Shown here one piece after another: positions 25,812-35,460 of a stretch of 64,000 bases of DNA. The stretch is from positions 217,370 through 281,369 of the forward strand of contig CAKZYA010000002.1 in the NCBI GenBank assembly GCA_937883755.1, written 5' to 3'. Numbering within the stretch: the stretch's first letter is position 1; every line of letters begins with the position of its first letter. The stretch is from an uncultured Flammeovirgaceae bacterium (lineage in GTDB: Bacteria; Bacteroidota; Bacteroidia; Cytophagales; Cyclobacteriaceae). The notes beneath the pieces are model-generated. The model searched no databases. It was not told where the DNA came from and was given only the letters and a program-made list of their open reading frames with translations. A program made the position numbers and the translations under genes.

Positions 25812-26755
25812 TTTTTTGGTAGAAATACTTCAGCCATCATACAGCGGGCACTCCCCCCACCACAGGCTTCAATGGTGTTAAGCGGACTATACACAATGTC
25901 AGTATATTGCCTGATCTGCGTAATTTGCTCATTATTCAGCGAATAATACGCCTGTTCAGACATTACCAATAACTTTTCGCCTTGCTGATTTTTTACTTGT
26001 AGCATATTTCCCGCAAAATGATTGCATTGCTCTTCAGTAATTAGAATTACTTCTTTACCAGTCTGCTCAATAATTTTTAGGATGTCTTGTTGCTCCCAGG
26101 TATTTTTTAATGCATCGGCACAAAATATTGCAAACTCTTCCCCAATACTCATCATCACATTGGTATGATAGATTTCGGCAAATCCTTCATTAATCATCTG
26201 CGAGGCAATAAACACAATGGGGCGATAGCCAAACTCCTGACAAAACTCCGATAGTAAGTGCAGATGCGTTCGAGGAGAGACACAGGCATAAGCAATCCGG
26301 TTTTCCCGGTCAAGCACCATACTCCCGGTTCCTTCCAGAAATTTTTCTTCTGCCTCAAAGTAAGAGTAATCAATCTTTCGGCGAATAGTATATTTATGAT
26401 CTTTGATCAAAGTGGATAGAATATCATCACGGCGCTCTTTCCGGCGGTTAGGTGCCCACATCGGATAAGTCACTACCGTACCATCTTGGTGAAAAGAAAT
26501 CCAATTGTTGGGAAATATTGAATCGGGAGTTTCTTTTTCAGCGGTATCGGCTACGGTAATAACGTTAACTCCTCGATGTCTAAGTGTGTCTACTAGCTGA
26601 TTAAACTCGGCTAGTGCCCGCTGCTGAATTTCTTCCGGGGGTACATCGCTCAATTCCCGCTGATAGTGATTATTAATGGCAGTTTCTACATTATACCCGA
26701 ATTTTACCGGGCGAATCATCAATATTGTATCGGTAAGTTGTTGATTATCTTTCAA
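25808..26755 (-). CDS. ctlX: CtlX-type citrulline hydrolase/amidinotransferase-family protein
   Basis: This 315-residue protein belongs to the guanidino-modifying (amidinotransferase) superfamily and resembles CtlX. Active-site elements are IFPNNWISFH near 83, LEGTGSMVLDR near 138, YHTNVMMSIG near 195, and the catalytic Cys in CGGGSARCMMAEVFLP at the C-terminus. CtlX in Francisella is a citrulline ureidase (citrulline to ornithine). Next to an arginine deiminase gene, an arginine-citrulline-ornithine route is likely. The activity is inferred from family and context. Confidence 0.78.
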   Translation of the reverse strand: MKDNQQLTDTILMIRPVKFGYNVETAINNHYQRELSDVPPEEIQQRALAEFNQLVDTLRHRGVNVITVADTAEKETPDSIFPNNWISFHQDGTVVTYPMWAPNRRKERRDDILSTLIKDHKYTIRRKIDYSYFEAEEKFLEGTGSMVLDRENRIAYACVSPRTHLHLLSEFCQEFGYRPIVFIASQMINEGFAEIYHTNVMMSIGEEFAIFCADALKNTWEQQDILKIIEQTGKEVILITEEQCNHFAGNMLQVKNQQGEKLLVMSEQAYYSLNNEQITQIRQYTDIVYSPLNTIEACGGGSARCMMAEVFLPKN

Positions 26756-26811
26756 TGACTAAATTGTTCAATTGTTAATTCGTTGCAGGCTATTGAGACT
26801 AAAAATTTCAT

Positions 26812-26860
26812 ATCTCGCATTTTTCCTTTACGGACTCCAGTCTCCGGACTTCGGTTTCCG
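26812..26860. repeat. Degenerate heptamer array with ATCTCGCATTT word
   Basis: Four period-7 units at 26831-26858 (CGGACTC, CAGTCTC, CGGACTT, CGGTTTC) are degenerate copies of the unit at 7483-7526. ATCTCGCATTT at 26812-26822 is the exact reverse complement of the word at 7352-7362. The array lies between ctlX and the deiminase gene. Confidence 0.75.
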
Positions 26861-28348
26861 TTAAACTAACACATCCAGATCATCGCGTAGTAGCGGCATA
26901 CTCATACAGTGGGTTCCTCCTCTCGCTCGGGAAAGTTCGCCCGAAGGTAATAAAATCAGCGTGTCTCCAGTCACTACTTCGTCGATAGATTTTCCCTGTT
27001 CCACCTGCTCAATAATTTCAGCGGAGCGCATTACAGCAAAACCTCGTTTTCGGAATTCTGCCTCGGTCTTAATATTTCGGTCGTAACCAATAATGATCCC
27101 TTCCCGCAAGGCTAAAAAGTTACAAGCATCAGTCCACTGTTCACGCTCACTATAAGGAAACTGGCCTCCGGCACTTGGAATAACCTCACAAGTAGTTGCC
27201 CCAAAATCTTGCCTACTGATTTGCTCGAGCAGATCATCCAGATAATCCATCCGGTTAGTAGTAATACTGTAAGTACCTCCTGCTTGCGCCTGGCGAATAA
27301 ACTGCACCACTTCTACCTGATGGTTAGGGTCAATAGCCTGCTTACCTTGAATAGCTCCCGTCACATCGAAGCTATGGCTACGGTTGATCTCTTCTTTAGT
27401 AAACGGACTGAAGACAATCCAGGTATCTCGTTTTACTTGGGTAAAAACCGTATCGATGTGCATATACGCCCGCCGACGGGGAATTTTAACCACCGAAACT
27501 TTTTGGATTAAGTTGCGCTGAAAGAGCTTTTCTACCAGTTGTTCTACCGCTGGTAAAGAAGTGCGCTCGCTCAACCCAACTAACAAGTGTCCCGGACTAA
27601 TCATCATAACATCTCCCCCCTCAATGGTGACTACTTTCTGCTGGGTTTCTTCCTCGCTAGAGATATAGAACAGGTTAGGCTCTTGCAATTCTATCACCTG
27701 TTGGGCTAGTTCGTCAGCTTCCTGGCTGGTTTTTTGTCGTAATAACTCGAAATGAGCGATATACTTGAAAATTAATGCTTCACGATCACGAGCATCTTCA
27801 TAAGGTTTACTAAGCAAAATATGATCATGGACAGTGATTCCAATATCGCGGGTAAATATTAGATTGGGTATCGGCGGAAACAGGATAATTTCTTGCCCAT
27901 TTTCATCTTTCAAAATGCCAGTAATCAGCACTAAAGCTAATTGCTCAGGGCTCATACCCAGCAGTTGCTTCTGGGTTCGCAACCCACATTTTTCTAGAGC
28001 GCATACCGAAGGAACTAGCAGATATTTGATGTCTTCGTACTGAAGAATTCGCACCAGCATTTGTTCTACACTCAACACTTTATCAGATTCAAACCAGTTG
28101 TTTTTTACCGCCAATTGGTAGTCGGGATCGTTGGCTTTACCCTGGATTTTCTCTGGGTCGAGAAAGCATAGTAGTATGCGTAGATACTCACTGTACTCCT
28201 GTTGCATCTTTTCTAGATACACTATGTCGTCGTACAGTAATTGGTCTTTAATACGAGGTACAATCTTACCAATACCGGCATCGGGGCTATGAATAAGCAG
28301 TCGTTTCAATCGCCCAACTTCAGACGTAACATGAATATCGTGAACCAT
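26861..28348 (-). CDS. Arginine deiminase family protein
   Basis: This 495-residue enzyme should hydrolyse arginine to citrulline and ammonia. Family marks are SEVGRLKRLLIHSPD (9-23), LLYDDIVYLEKMQQEY (37-52), IFTRDIG near 168 (F-T-R-D), EGGDVMMISPGHLLVG near 245 (E-G-G-D), MHIDTVF near 297 (H-x-D), and GGTHCMSMPLLRDDL at the C-terminus with the nucleophile Cys. It is about 80 residues longer than typical ArcA, mainly from inserts in the first half. With ctlX after 105 bases it forms an arginine-use pair. No arcB, arcC or antiporter gene follows, so ATP production by the classical pathway is not indicated here. Confidence 0.85.
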   Translation of the reverse strand: MVHDIHVTSEVGRLKRLLIHSPDAGIGKIVPRIKDQLLYDDIVYLEKMQQEYSEYLRILLCFLDPEKIQGKANDPDYQLAVKNNWFESDKVLSVEQMLVRILQYEDIKYLLVPSVCALEKCGLRTQKQLLGMSPEQLALVLITGILKDENGQEIILFPPIPNLIFTRDIGITVHDHILLSKPYEDARDREALIFKYIAHFELLRQKTSQEADELAQQVIELQEPNLFYISSEEETQQKVVTIEGGDVMMISPGHLLVGLSERTSLPAVEQLVEKLFQRNLIQKVSVVKIPRRRAYMHIDTVFTQVKRDTWIVFSPFTKEEINRSHSFDVTGAIQGKQAIDPNHQVEVVQFIRQAQAGGTYSITTNRMDYLDDLLEQISRQDFGATTCEVIPSAGGQFPYSEREQWTDACNFLALREGIIIGYDRNIKTEAEFRKRGFAVMRSAEIIEQVEQGKSIDEVVTGDTLILLPSGELSRARGGTHCMSMPLLRDDLDVLV

Positions 28349-28575
28349 GTTGTTTTATAATTATTAGCTGTAAAGGTAGTAGAAATGGAAATAAGAACGT
28401 AGTGCCAATTTCCGTTTTATTATTCTACCTCATTTTGGTGTTTACTTACAACAGAACCCATAGTTAGCTTTACCAAATCCATGCTTTTCTTTTCTGGCTT
28501 AAGCTTAGGTTACATATCAACTTGATTGGGCTACTAACGGAAACAACATTAGTTAAACCCTAAACTCCTCACACC

Positions 28576-29418
28576 ATGAAGAATGATCACCAACTCAGTT
28601 GTTTAACACTACTCAATATGGTAGTGCTAGCTCTCGCTATCCTGATAGTAAGTTGCTCGCCAGAAAATGATACCATTACCCCTCAAGAATTATCGAATAC
28701 CCCCGAAGGAGAGTCCTTACTAGATGTACAGGCTCCAGTTACCGTCCAAAGTCCAGTAGTCCATCAGAATGATGAAACTACTGATGTACTACCGTTTCCC
28801 AGTAAGTCCTCTTCCAGTTTTAGTGCTAGAACCGATGGCTACGGAGTAACCGATTACGTAGACTTTGATGATGAGATGGCATTGATGATCATTCCTGATC
28901 AGGCCAAGTTCACGTTTGCTTCTGCTCCGTATTACATCCAAAAAGTCGGGAACGCTTGGGTTCACGTGAAAGAAAACGATGGTTCAGGATACAATTCAGC
29001 ATTCACCAGTAATCATAAGCACTATCACCTTAGTTATGACGGTGAATTTTGTATTACGCCTAACGGAAAGCCTGGAAAAATAATAAATGGAAATTGCGTA
29101 GAAATTGCTAATCCGGTGAAAGAACCTCGCTCTTTAAATACCCACGATGAAGACCAATGGATAAAAATATACGCCTATGACTATAATAGCTCTCAGCGGG
29201 TATTTGATCTACTAAGCATCAAAGTTACCGATGGGCCTATTCAACTATGGTTTAAAAAAGACGGGGGTGGCTGGTTACGCTGGTCTAGCTTAGGCACTGG
29301 TACCTGGAACCTTTCGTCGTATTGCACCGACATTACCCAAGTACTCATTTCAGCTAGTAACGGTACCTATGGTACTGTTGGGTTTGACAATGTAAAAGTA
29401 AAGATGCCACACAACTAA
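28576..29418 (+). CDS. Secreted lipoprotein of unknown function
   Basis: This 280-residue protein has a lipobox (LIVSC, Cys near residue 27). A low-complexity Thr/Ser/Pro linker follows, and the C-terminal two thirds is rich in Trp, Tyr and Asp, as in beta-sandwich surface proteins (about 145-278). I do not recognise the domain. It has a strong terminator-like hairpin after its stop and its own long upstream gap. It lies between the deiminase gene and trpC without obvious link to either. Confidence 0.6.
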   Translation: MKNDHQLSCLTLLNMVVLALAILIVSCSPENDTITPQELSNTPEGESLLDVQAPVTVQSPVVHQNDETTDVLPFPSKSSSSFSARTDGYGVTDYVDFDDEMALMIIPDQAKFTFASAPYYIQKVGNAWVHVKENDGSGYNSAFTSNHKHYHLSYDGEFCITPNGKPGKIINGNCVEIANPVKEPRSLNTHDEDQWIKIYAYDYNSSQRVFDLLSIKVTDGPIQLWFKKDGGGWLRWSSLGTGTWNLSSYCTDITQVLISASNGTYGTVGFDNVKVKMPHN

Positions 29419-29454
29419 CGTGCTAGCTGCTTTACGACTTTTTGAAGATAATAT

Positions 29455-29486
29455 AATCCAGGTGGCCATTTACGGCTATCTGGATT
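29455..29486 (+). terminator. Hairpin after the lipoprotein gene
   Basis: AATCCAGGTGGCC (29455-29467) and GGCTATCTGGATT (29474-29486) form 13 consecutive pairs with two G-U wobbles and a 6-base loop. Only a short, broken T-rich stretch follows. It is a possible terminator for the lipoprotein gene. The rest of the gap 29487-29766 holds the trpC promoter and no ORF. Confidence 0.55.
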
Positions 29487-29615
29487 TCTATTTCTAGCTA
29501 TCAATAGTTTTCACTTTCTCTTTCACTCGTAAAAGTGAGACTATAATCCGTCTTTGTGGGTACTCGGTCTACTTTTCTGGAGTTGTCAGAAAGCGAGATT
29601 GACCTGTCATCTTGC

Positions 29616-29644
29616 TTGCTTTGCTTTGGTTTTTCCTACATTTG
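29616..29644 (+). promoter_or_regulatory. Promoter of trpC-trpF block
   Basis: TTG at 29616-29618 and TACATTTG at 29637-29644 (exact TAnnTTTG) are spaced by 18 bases. This would give a leader of about 115 bases before trpC. I see no Trp-codon leader peptide there, so regulation probably differs from the attenuated trpE block. Confidence 0.55.
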
Positions 29645-29766
29645 CCAGACCAAATTAATATTAGAATTGATACTATCCCAGGTTTGAAGTTATATACCAA
29701 TACAAAAAGAATCAAGAGACAATATTCTACTCATTATCAATTCTCTCCTATCAACTTTCAATTAGC

Positions 29767-30570
29767 ATGAGCATTTTAGATACTATTGTCACTCGTAAGA
29801 AAGAAGAAATAGCCGAACGGAAGAAACAGCTTCGCCCGGTCGAATTAGAAAAAAGCCCTTTCTTTGATCAAGAGACATACTCATTATCCCAAGCCCTGAG
29901 AAATGCTAATCCAGGTATTATTGCTGAATTTAAACGTAAATCACCTTCCAAAGGTATTATTAACGATCAAGCTGATGTAACTGAAACTACGCAAGGCTAT
30001 GTACGAGCTGGGGCTGCGGCTCTTTCGGTGCTTACTGACATTGATTTTTTTGCGGGTAATGATGGAAACCTTTGTGTTGCTCGCGCTCGTAACCAGGTGC
30101 CTATTCTGCGTAAGGATTTTACCATTGATGAATATCAAGTAATGGAAGCTAAAGCGTTGGGTGCCGATGCCATTTTGCTGATTGCGGCTATTTTACCACC
30201 TCCTCGGGTACTGGCTCTGGCGCAGCAGGCTCATCAACTTGACTTAGAGGTATTGTTGGAAGTGCATAACGAAGAGGAGTTGCGCCAGACGGCTCTCAAT
30301 GAATCGATCAGCCCGTTTCTGGATGTGGTCGGGGTGAATAATCGCGACTTGAAAACGTTCAATACGACTATTGAAACCTCTATCCAGTTAGCCAAAATGA
30401 TGCCTGATAACCTGGTAAGAATCTCCGAAAGCGGTATCAACGACCCGGCTAACATCCGCACATTAATGGATCACGGTTATCAAGGCTTTTTGATTGGTGA
30501 ATACTTCATGAAGCAATCCAATCCTTCCGAAGCCTGTCGTAATTTTATTCAAAAGCTAGAAACTAGCTAG
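29767..30570 (+). CDS. trpC: Indole-3-glycerol-phosphate synthase
   Basis: This 267-residue TIM-barrel enzyme closes the indole ring, making indole-3-glycerol phosphate. The FKRKSPSKGII motif near residue 58 (catalytic Lys), ILRKDFTIDEYQVMEAKALGADAILLI near 116-142, VGVNNRDLKTF near 194 and ISESGI near 219 are all present. Length is normal and the domain is not fused to TrpF. It leads the second trp block. Confidence 0.95.
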   Translation: MSILDTIVTRKKEEIAERKKQLRPVELEKSPFFDQETYSLSQALRNANPGIIAEFKRKSPSKGIINDQADVTETTQGYVRAGAAALSVLTDIDFFAGNDGNLCVARARNQVPILRKDFTIDEYQVMEAKALGADAILLIAAILPPPRVLALAQQAHQLDLEVLLEVHNEEELRQTALNESISPFLDVVGVNNRDLKTFNTTIETSIQLAKMMPDNLVRISESGINDPANIRTLMDHGYQGFLIGEYFMKQSNPSEACRNFIQKLETS

Positions 30571-30576
30571 GAGAAT

Positions 30577-31146
30577 ATGCAGAACTATATTGACGTAGCG
30601 GAGAAGAACGGAGTTACGCTTTACGGCGAAGGCTCGTGCCAATTTTGCGGGGCAAATACTACTCGTGGAGTTCACGAGTGCGTTGAAATATTTAGCCTGG
30701 CTTTCCAATTGATTGATTATTCTAAACCAGAGAATCATATCTATCGCTTCTTGAGTGTCGATGCCCATACGCTTCAACATCCCGAAATTCACGGACGTTG
30801 GAATAATCACTTTCACCTAACTCGACAACACCTGATTTTTGAGTATAAAATTGCTTGGAACTACGGTTTATCGCCAAAACTTAGCGACTATTTAAATGCG
30901 TATAAAGCTGATAGAAGTGATGAGTTTTTAGCCCCGCCTAAAGTTTTAGAACGAGGGTCAGTTACTACCACCGATGTTCGCGATAGTGCCAAAACTGAAG
31001 CTGAATGCCAGGCGATGATTGAAAAGTGGGGACAAGAAGTATATCAGTCTTGGAACCAGTACCATGAGCTAGTTGATAAAATTGCTCAGGGGTTCCCAGA
31101 CAAGAACAGAAGCCAACTTCCTAAGATAAAATTGCTCCTAAAGTAG
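30577..31146 (+). CDS. DUF5946-like protein within the trp block
   Basis: This 189-residue protein has a Cys-x-x-Cys near residue 21 (SCQFCGA) and SVDAHTLQHPEIHG near 65, which together with an upstream H-E-C and a later helical stretch resemble DUF5946 proteins. It starts 6 bases after trpC and ends 35 bases before trpF, so it is cotranscribed. It has no known role. The CxxC plus two His could bind a metal. The position between trpC and trpF is unusual. Confidence 0.6.
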   Translation: MQNYIDVAEKNGVTLYGEGSCQFCGANTTRGVHECVEIFSLAFQLIDYSKPENHIYRFLSVDAHTLQHPEIHGRWNNHFHLTRQHLIFEYKIAWNYGLSPKLSDYLNAYKADRSDEFLAPPKVLERGSVTTTDVRDSAKTEAECQAMIEKWGQEVYQSWNQYHELVDKIAQGFPDKNRSQLPKIKLLLK

Positions 31147-31181
31147 TCACCCAACCCAATATTAATAAATACCCCGACCCC

Positions 31182-31823
31182 ATGAAGCTTAAGATTTGTG
31201 GAATGAAATACGGCGATAATCTGCGAGAAGTGGCTATACTTCAACCAGATTATCTAGGTTTTATCTTCTACAAAAAATCGCCTCGGTACATGGAAAGCAG
31301 TCTTAATCCCAACGAGTTAATGACGATTCCCGAGCGGATTCAGAAAATAGGCGTATTTGTAAATGCTACGAATGAATATATGCTTCAGGAATCCGAACGG
31401 TTTGGCTTAGATGGATTACAGCTACACGGCGACGAGTCTCCTGAGCAGTGTCAGAAACTAAAAGACGCAGGCTACTTCGTGATAAAAGTATTACAACTAG
31501 GCAACGAAAATTTTGATTTCTCTCAGCTAATAGCTTACGAAGCTTATGTTGACTACTTTCTGTTTGACACCCAAACCCCCCAATACGGTGGCTCTGGTCA
31601 CACTTTTGATTGGTCGCAACTTGAGAAATACACTCTCAATACTCCCTTCCTCCTCAGCGGTGGTATTAGTCTAGAAAATTTAGAAGAGGCTCTCAGATTA
31701 GATCATCCTCAATTCGCTGGTTTGGACGTAAATAGTCGCTTTGAGGTTGAACCAGGACGAAAAGATATTGATCGTTTGCAGAAGTTAGTGAGTAAAATGC
31801 GCACCCCAACTTCAAAAAATTAG
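31182..31823 (+). CDS. trpF: Phosphoribosylanthranilate isomerase
   Basis: This 213-residue TIM-barrel enzyme performs the Amadori rearrangement of phosphoribosylanthranilate. KICGMK (residues 3-8, catalytic Cys), GFIFYKKSPRYM near 27, GVFVNAT, LQLHGDE near 85 and FDTQTPQYGGSGHTFDWS near 126 (catalytic Asp) identify it. It closes the second block. trpA and trpB are not in this window. Confidence 0.95.
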   Translation: MKLKICGMKYGDNLREVAILQPDYLGFIFYKKSPRYMESSLNPNELMTIPERIQKIGVFVNATNEYMLQESERFGLDGLQLHGDESPEQCQKLKDAGYFVIKVLQLGNENFDFSQLIAYEAYVDYFLFDTQTPQYGGSGHTFDWSQLEKYTLNTPFLLSGGISLENLEEALRLDHPQFAGLDVNSRFEVEPGRKDIDRLQKLVSKMRTPTSKN

Positions 31824-31847
31824 ATCCACTATTCCAAGTTAAGTTTA

Positions 31848-34454
31848 CTATTCGCTCCGCAAGCTCTTCACCGGATTTACAGTAGATGCCTTAATGGTTT
31901 GAAAGCTAACAGTTAGTATTGTAATCAATAAGGCACCTCCGGCGGCAGCCGCGAATACCCACCAATGTAAATCAGTACGATAATCATAGTTTTGTAGCCA
32001 ATCTCGGGCAAAATAATAAGCCAATGGAATTGCCACCAGACAGGCTATCAGGATTAAACCCAGAAAATCCTTAGAAAGCAACTGCCACAGATTGGTTACT
32101 GAAGCTCCCAGTACTTTACGAATACCGATTTCTTTGGTTCTTTGTTCAGCTACAAATGAAGCCAGTCCAAACAAGCCCAAGCAACTGATAAAAATAGCCA
32201 GAATAGCAAAGAAACCCGATAGCTTACCTACCCGTACTTCAGTACTAAATTTTTGAGCATACTGTTCATCGGTAAAGTTGTACTCAAACGGATTGACCGG
32301 ATCAAACTTTTTATAAACCGATTCAATATCCGCTAAGGCTTGCTGCGTACTTACATCAGGTTTTAGTTTAATGCTTAGAACGTCAGAGCGATCGTAATCA
32401 ATAAAGAAAATCATCTGCCTAACCGGGGCGTAGGGTGACTGGGTAATCATATCTTCCACTACTCCAATAATGGTATAGATTCCGTTCTCGCCCCAATCCA
32501 TTTGCTCTCCAATGGGATCTTCAAATCCCATGTATTCAGCGGCTGCTTCATTGATGACAAAACCCATAGAATCGGTAGCAAAGTCCCGGGAAAAATCCCG
32601 TCCTTCCACAATATTCCAGTCAACAGTTTCACCGAATTCATGGCTAATTCGCATAGTGACAAATTCGTCCTGCATACCTGGTGCTTTCCCTCGCCAATCA
32701 AGACCGCTGTTGGTCGTAAATGTCTGGGTGACAGAAGACTCTGACTTAGCTACCTCTTCTACCACACCTGTTTGTAGCAATTCGTTTCGGAAAGCATCAA
32801 AACGTTGGTTCACTTCGCCACTAGCTCGGGTCGTTATTAAGCGATTAATATCGTAGCCAATTGGGCGATTTTTAACGAATTGGATTTGCTGAAAAACGAT
32901 AATTGTACCAATAATTAGGCTGACCGAAACCGCAAACTGAGTTACTACCAGTACTTTTCGCGGCAAGGCAGCTAACCGCCCGGTTCGGAAAGTACCTTTC
33001 AGCACTCGCACGGCTTTCAGCGAAGAGAGGTACAGTGCCGGATAGCTTCCGGCTAAGATTCCGGTGAGCAACACAAAGCCTAACCCGGCTAGCCAAAACC
33101 AAGGATTTGACCATAAAATATGTACTTCTTTACCGGCCACTTCATTGAAAGCGGTAAGAGTTAGCCACACCAGCATGATGGCAACCACAAACGACAAAGC
33201 AGCGATCAGCATAGACTCGGTTAGAAACTGATGAACTAGTTGACGACGAGCCGAGCCAATGGCTTTGCGAACGCCTATTTCCTTCGCCCGTTTCTCAGAG
33301 CGAGCCGTACTCAGGTTCATAAAATTGATACAGGCCAGCAGTAGCACAAACACTCCAATAATGCCGAACAACCACACGTACTGAATACGTCCACCTACGC
33401 TAACACCTTCTTCAAAATCTGAGTACAGATATACTCTCGACATGGGATGTAAAAACAGCTCTGGATTAAACCGTGCGCCTTCATCCTCGTTTACCCGTTT
33501 CTTTTTTGCATCTTTGATCGCTACCGAAACCTGCTCCATATTAGTATGGTCAGCAATTAGCACCATAGTCTGAAACCAGCTATTCCCCCAACTCAGCCAA
33601 TCAGGTAAACCACTTTCGTAAAGCTCCCACGGAGCGATAAATTCTATGTCAGCAAAGCTGGAGTTATCAGGAAGATCTTCGTATACGCCAGTAACTTTCA
33701 CCTCTCTATCGCTTACCAACAAAATCTGATTAATCGGGTCTTGATCGCCAAAGAAGGCTTGTGCGGCTGATTTAGCCAGTAGAACAGAATTAGGTTCTAC
33801 CAAACCTTGCCGAGTACCACTGAGCATTTGTAATGTAAACATCTCAGGAGCGGCAGGTTCCATAAACATACCAGTTTTGGTGAGTACTTTATCATCATTC
33901 CTTAATATTCGCTCTTGCGGAAAACTAGCTGTAACCACGTGTTCAAAGTACGTTCCATAGTTTTCCCTTAGTTCGGGAGCTAGTTGCTTGGCTTGCGACC
34001 ACCAGGTTTGAATTTTCCCTTCAAAGTTTTGGTTTTGCATGACCCAGGCAATACGGTCGTAGTTCTGGTGGTATTTATTAAACGATAGTTCATCGTGTAA
34101 CCAGAGGCCAATTAGCAGAGCCACGGCCATACCGACGGATAATCCACTGATATTGATTAGCGAATAGCCTTTATGCTTTAAAATATTTCTCCAGCCAATT
34201 TTGAAATAGTTGCGGTACATAGCGTAATGATTTGGGTTATACAATGTTGATAAATTACGGATAGCGAACGGGCGCAGATAATGAAAGACTTGGTACCAAT
34301 AACTGCGTTTGGCTCGAGCTAACGAATGCTCTTCTAGTGTTTGATAAAACTTCTCTTCTAAATCTCCTTCTACTTCCTCGACCAGCTCATCTCGGAGGAA
34401 CCAGTGAAGGAATTTTTGGGCGAATTTCGGGGGGTTATATTTATGCGATTTCAA
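31848..34454 (-). CDS. FtsX-type ABC permease with N-terminal prefix domain (copy 1)
   Basis: This 868-residue membrane protein starts with a cytoplasmic prefix (about residues 1-80; FAQKFLHWFLRDELVEEVEGDLEEKFY), then a helix, a MacB-type periplasmic domain, an FtsX core with three helices near 365-480, a second periplasmic domain and a closing FtsX core near 745-860 ending VNPVKSLRSE. It is one of three paralogues in one operon behind padR; copies share near-identical prefix and junction segments. No ATP-binding subunit is encoded in the window, so the ATPase must come from elsewhere. Transport substrate unknown; related systems export peptides, lipoproteins or drugs, or signal envelope stress. 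Confidence 0.85.
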   Translation of the reverse strand: MKSHKYNPPKFAQKFLHWFLRDELVEEVEGDLEEKFYQTLEEHSLARAKRSYWYQVFHYLRPFAIRNLSTLYNPNHYAMYRNYFKIGWRNILKHKGYSLINISGLSVGMAVALLIGLWLHDELSFNKYHQNYDRIAWVMQNQNFEGKIQTWWSQAKQLAPELRENYGTYFEHVVTASFPQERILRNDDKVLTKTGMFMEPAAPEMFTLQMLSGTRQGLVEPNSVLLAKSAAQAFFGDQDPINQILLVSDREVKVTGVYEDLPDNSSFADIEFIAPWELYESGLPDWLSWGNSWFQTMVLIADHTNMEQVSVAIKDAKKKRVNEDEGARFNPELFLHPMSRVYLYSDFEEGVSVGGRIQYVWLFGIIGVFVLLLACINFMNLSTARSEKRAKEIGVRKAIGSARRQLVHQFLTESMLIAALSFVVAIMLVWLTLTAFNEVAGKEVHILWSNPWFWLAGLGFVLLTGILAGSYPALYLSSLKAVRVLKGTFRTGRLAALPRKVLVVTQFAVSVSLIIGTIIVFQQIQFVKNRPIGYDINRLITTRASGEVNQRFDAFRNELLQTGVVEEVAKSESSVTQTFTTNSGLDWRGKAPGMQDEFVTMRISHEFGETVDWNIVEGRDFSRDFATDSMGFVINEAAAEYMGFEDPIGEQMDWGENGIYTIIGVVEDMITQSPYAPVRQMIFFIDYDRSDVLSIKLKPDVSTQQALADIESVYKKFDPVNPFEYNFTDEQYAQKFSTEVRVGKLSGFFAILAIFISCLGLFGLASFVAEQRTKEIGIRKVLGASVTNLWQLLSKDFLGLILIACLVAIPLAYYFARDWLQNYDYRTDLHWWVFAAAAGGALLITILTVSFQTIKASTVNPVKSLRSE

Positions 34455-34519
34455 TAGCTAATCTTTTACTTTTCTCTAAGCCCTTTACTATGTTTATAAT
34501 AAAGCCTTTTTTCACTTGA

Positions 34520-35365
34520 TTAATCAGTAAGAAACGGTAGAACTATATCCTTAAATACTGACTCCTTCGTTATTATATCCAGATGATTGTATCCGGGTAA
34601 AATCTTGAGCTGACTATTCGGTAGGGTTTGGTGCATGTGCTCAAAACCGTCGGTACGGAAGTAGTCGTCTTTGTCCCCTCCTACAATTAAAACCGGAGAT
34701 GTAATTGATTTTGCCTCTTCATCTGTGATGTACACCGACTGCATATTGACTTGATTGAGCTTCTCAATAAATTCATCCCAACGGTCAGGTTCGGGCATGA
34801 ACTTTTTTCGGTACGTCACAAATTCAGAATACTTCTCCTCCAGTCCTGCGCCCGTAATTTCTTTCATTGAATTGAGCGCTTCTTGATGAAACCAGGTAGA
34901 ACCGAATCCACCCGCCAAAGAGACGATTTTATTCGTCAGTTCAGGATACTTCGCTCCGAATATCAATGCTATGATAGCACCGTCGCTAAACCCGATGAGC
35001 GCAGCACTTTCATTGCTTTCTTCCCGAAGAACTTTAGACACATCTTCTGCAAATAGTTCGTAGGATAAAGGCTTGGTACCTAGTTCAGATTTACTGTGCC
35101 CCCTAGTGGCGATAGCAATCACTTTATAATCCTTGCTTAAGATTGGAATGTAGGGTGAATACTCATCAATATACCCAAACATGCCGCCGTGAAGCAGCAG
35201 AATAGGTTTACCTGTTCCGTACACTTCGTAGTAGATATTGGCGTCGCCTACATCCAGATATTTCCCAGCTTGCTCATTAGAACCATAGGGTTGATCTTGT
35301 CCTTTGGCTTGAAGGACAATAGTGAGAATTATTACTGTAATATGGATTAGATTACTCTTTTTCAT
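34520..35365 (-). CDS. Secreted alpha/beta hydrolase
   Basis: This 281-residue protein has a signal peptide (cleaved near residue 22), LLLHGGMFGYID near 55 (oxyanion strand), the nucleophile elbow IGFSDGA near 127, a D in GGDKDDYF near 230 and the catalytic His in LPGYNHLDI near 263. It is AT-richer than its neighbours and sits between two permease paralogues, 65 and 95 bases away, likely in the same transcript. It may be a later insertion in the permease operon. Substrate unknown. Confidence 0.82.
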   Translation of the reverse strand: MKKSNLIHITVIILTIVLQAKGQDQPYGSNEQAGKYLDVGDANIYYEVYGTGKPILLLHGGMFGYIDEYSPYIPILSKDYKVIAIATRGHSKSELGTKPLSYELFAEDVSKVLREESNESAALIGFSDGAIIALIFGAKYPELTNKIVSLAGGFGSTWFHQEALNSMKEITGAGLEEKYSEFVTYRKKFMPEPDRWDEFIEKLNQVNMQSVYITDEEAKSITSPVLIVGGDKDDYFRTDGFEHMHQTLPNSQLKILPGYNHLDIITKESVFKDIVLPFLTD

Positions 35366-35460
35366 CGCTTTTTGGTATAGCTTTTCTTTCTTTGATTTAC
35401 CTCTGTAACAGTCAAAAATGACAGTATAAGCAGGTTCAAAACCAGGTAGTTTTAGTGACC

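Noticed and set aside
29645..29766. Trp leader peptide before trpC
   Set aside because: No ATG-initiated short frame with Trp codons is present in the leader; only a promoter was found.
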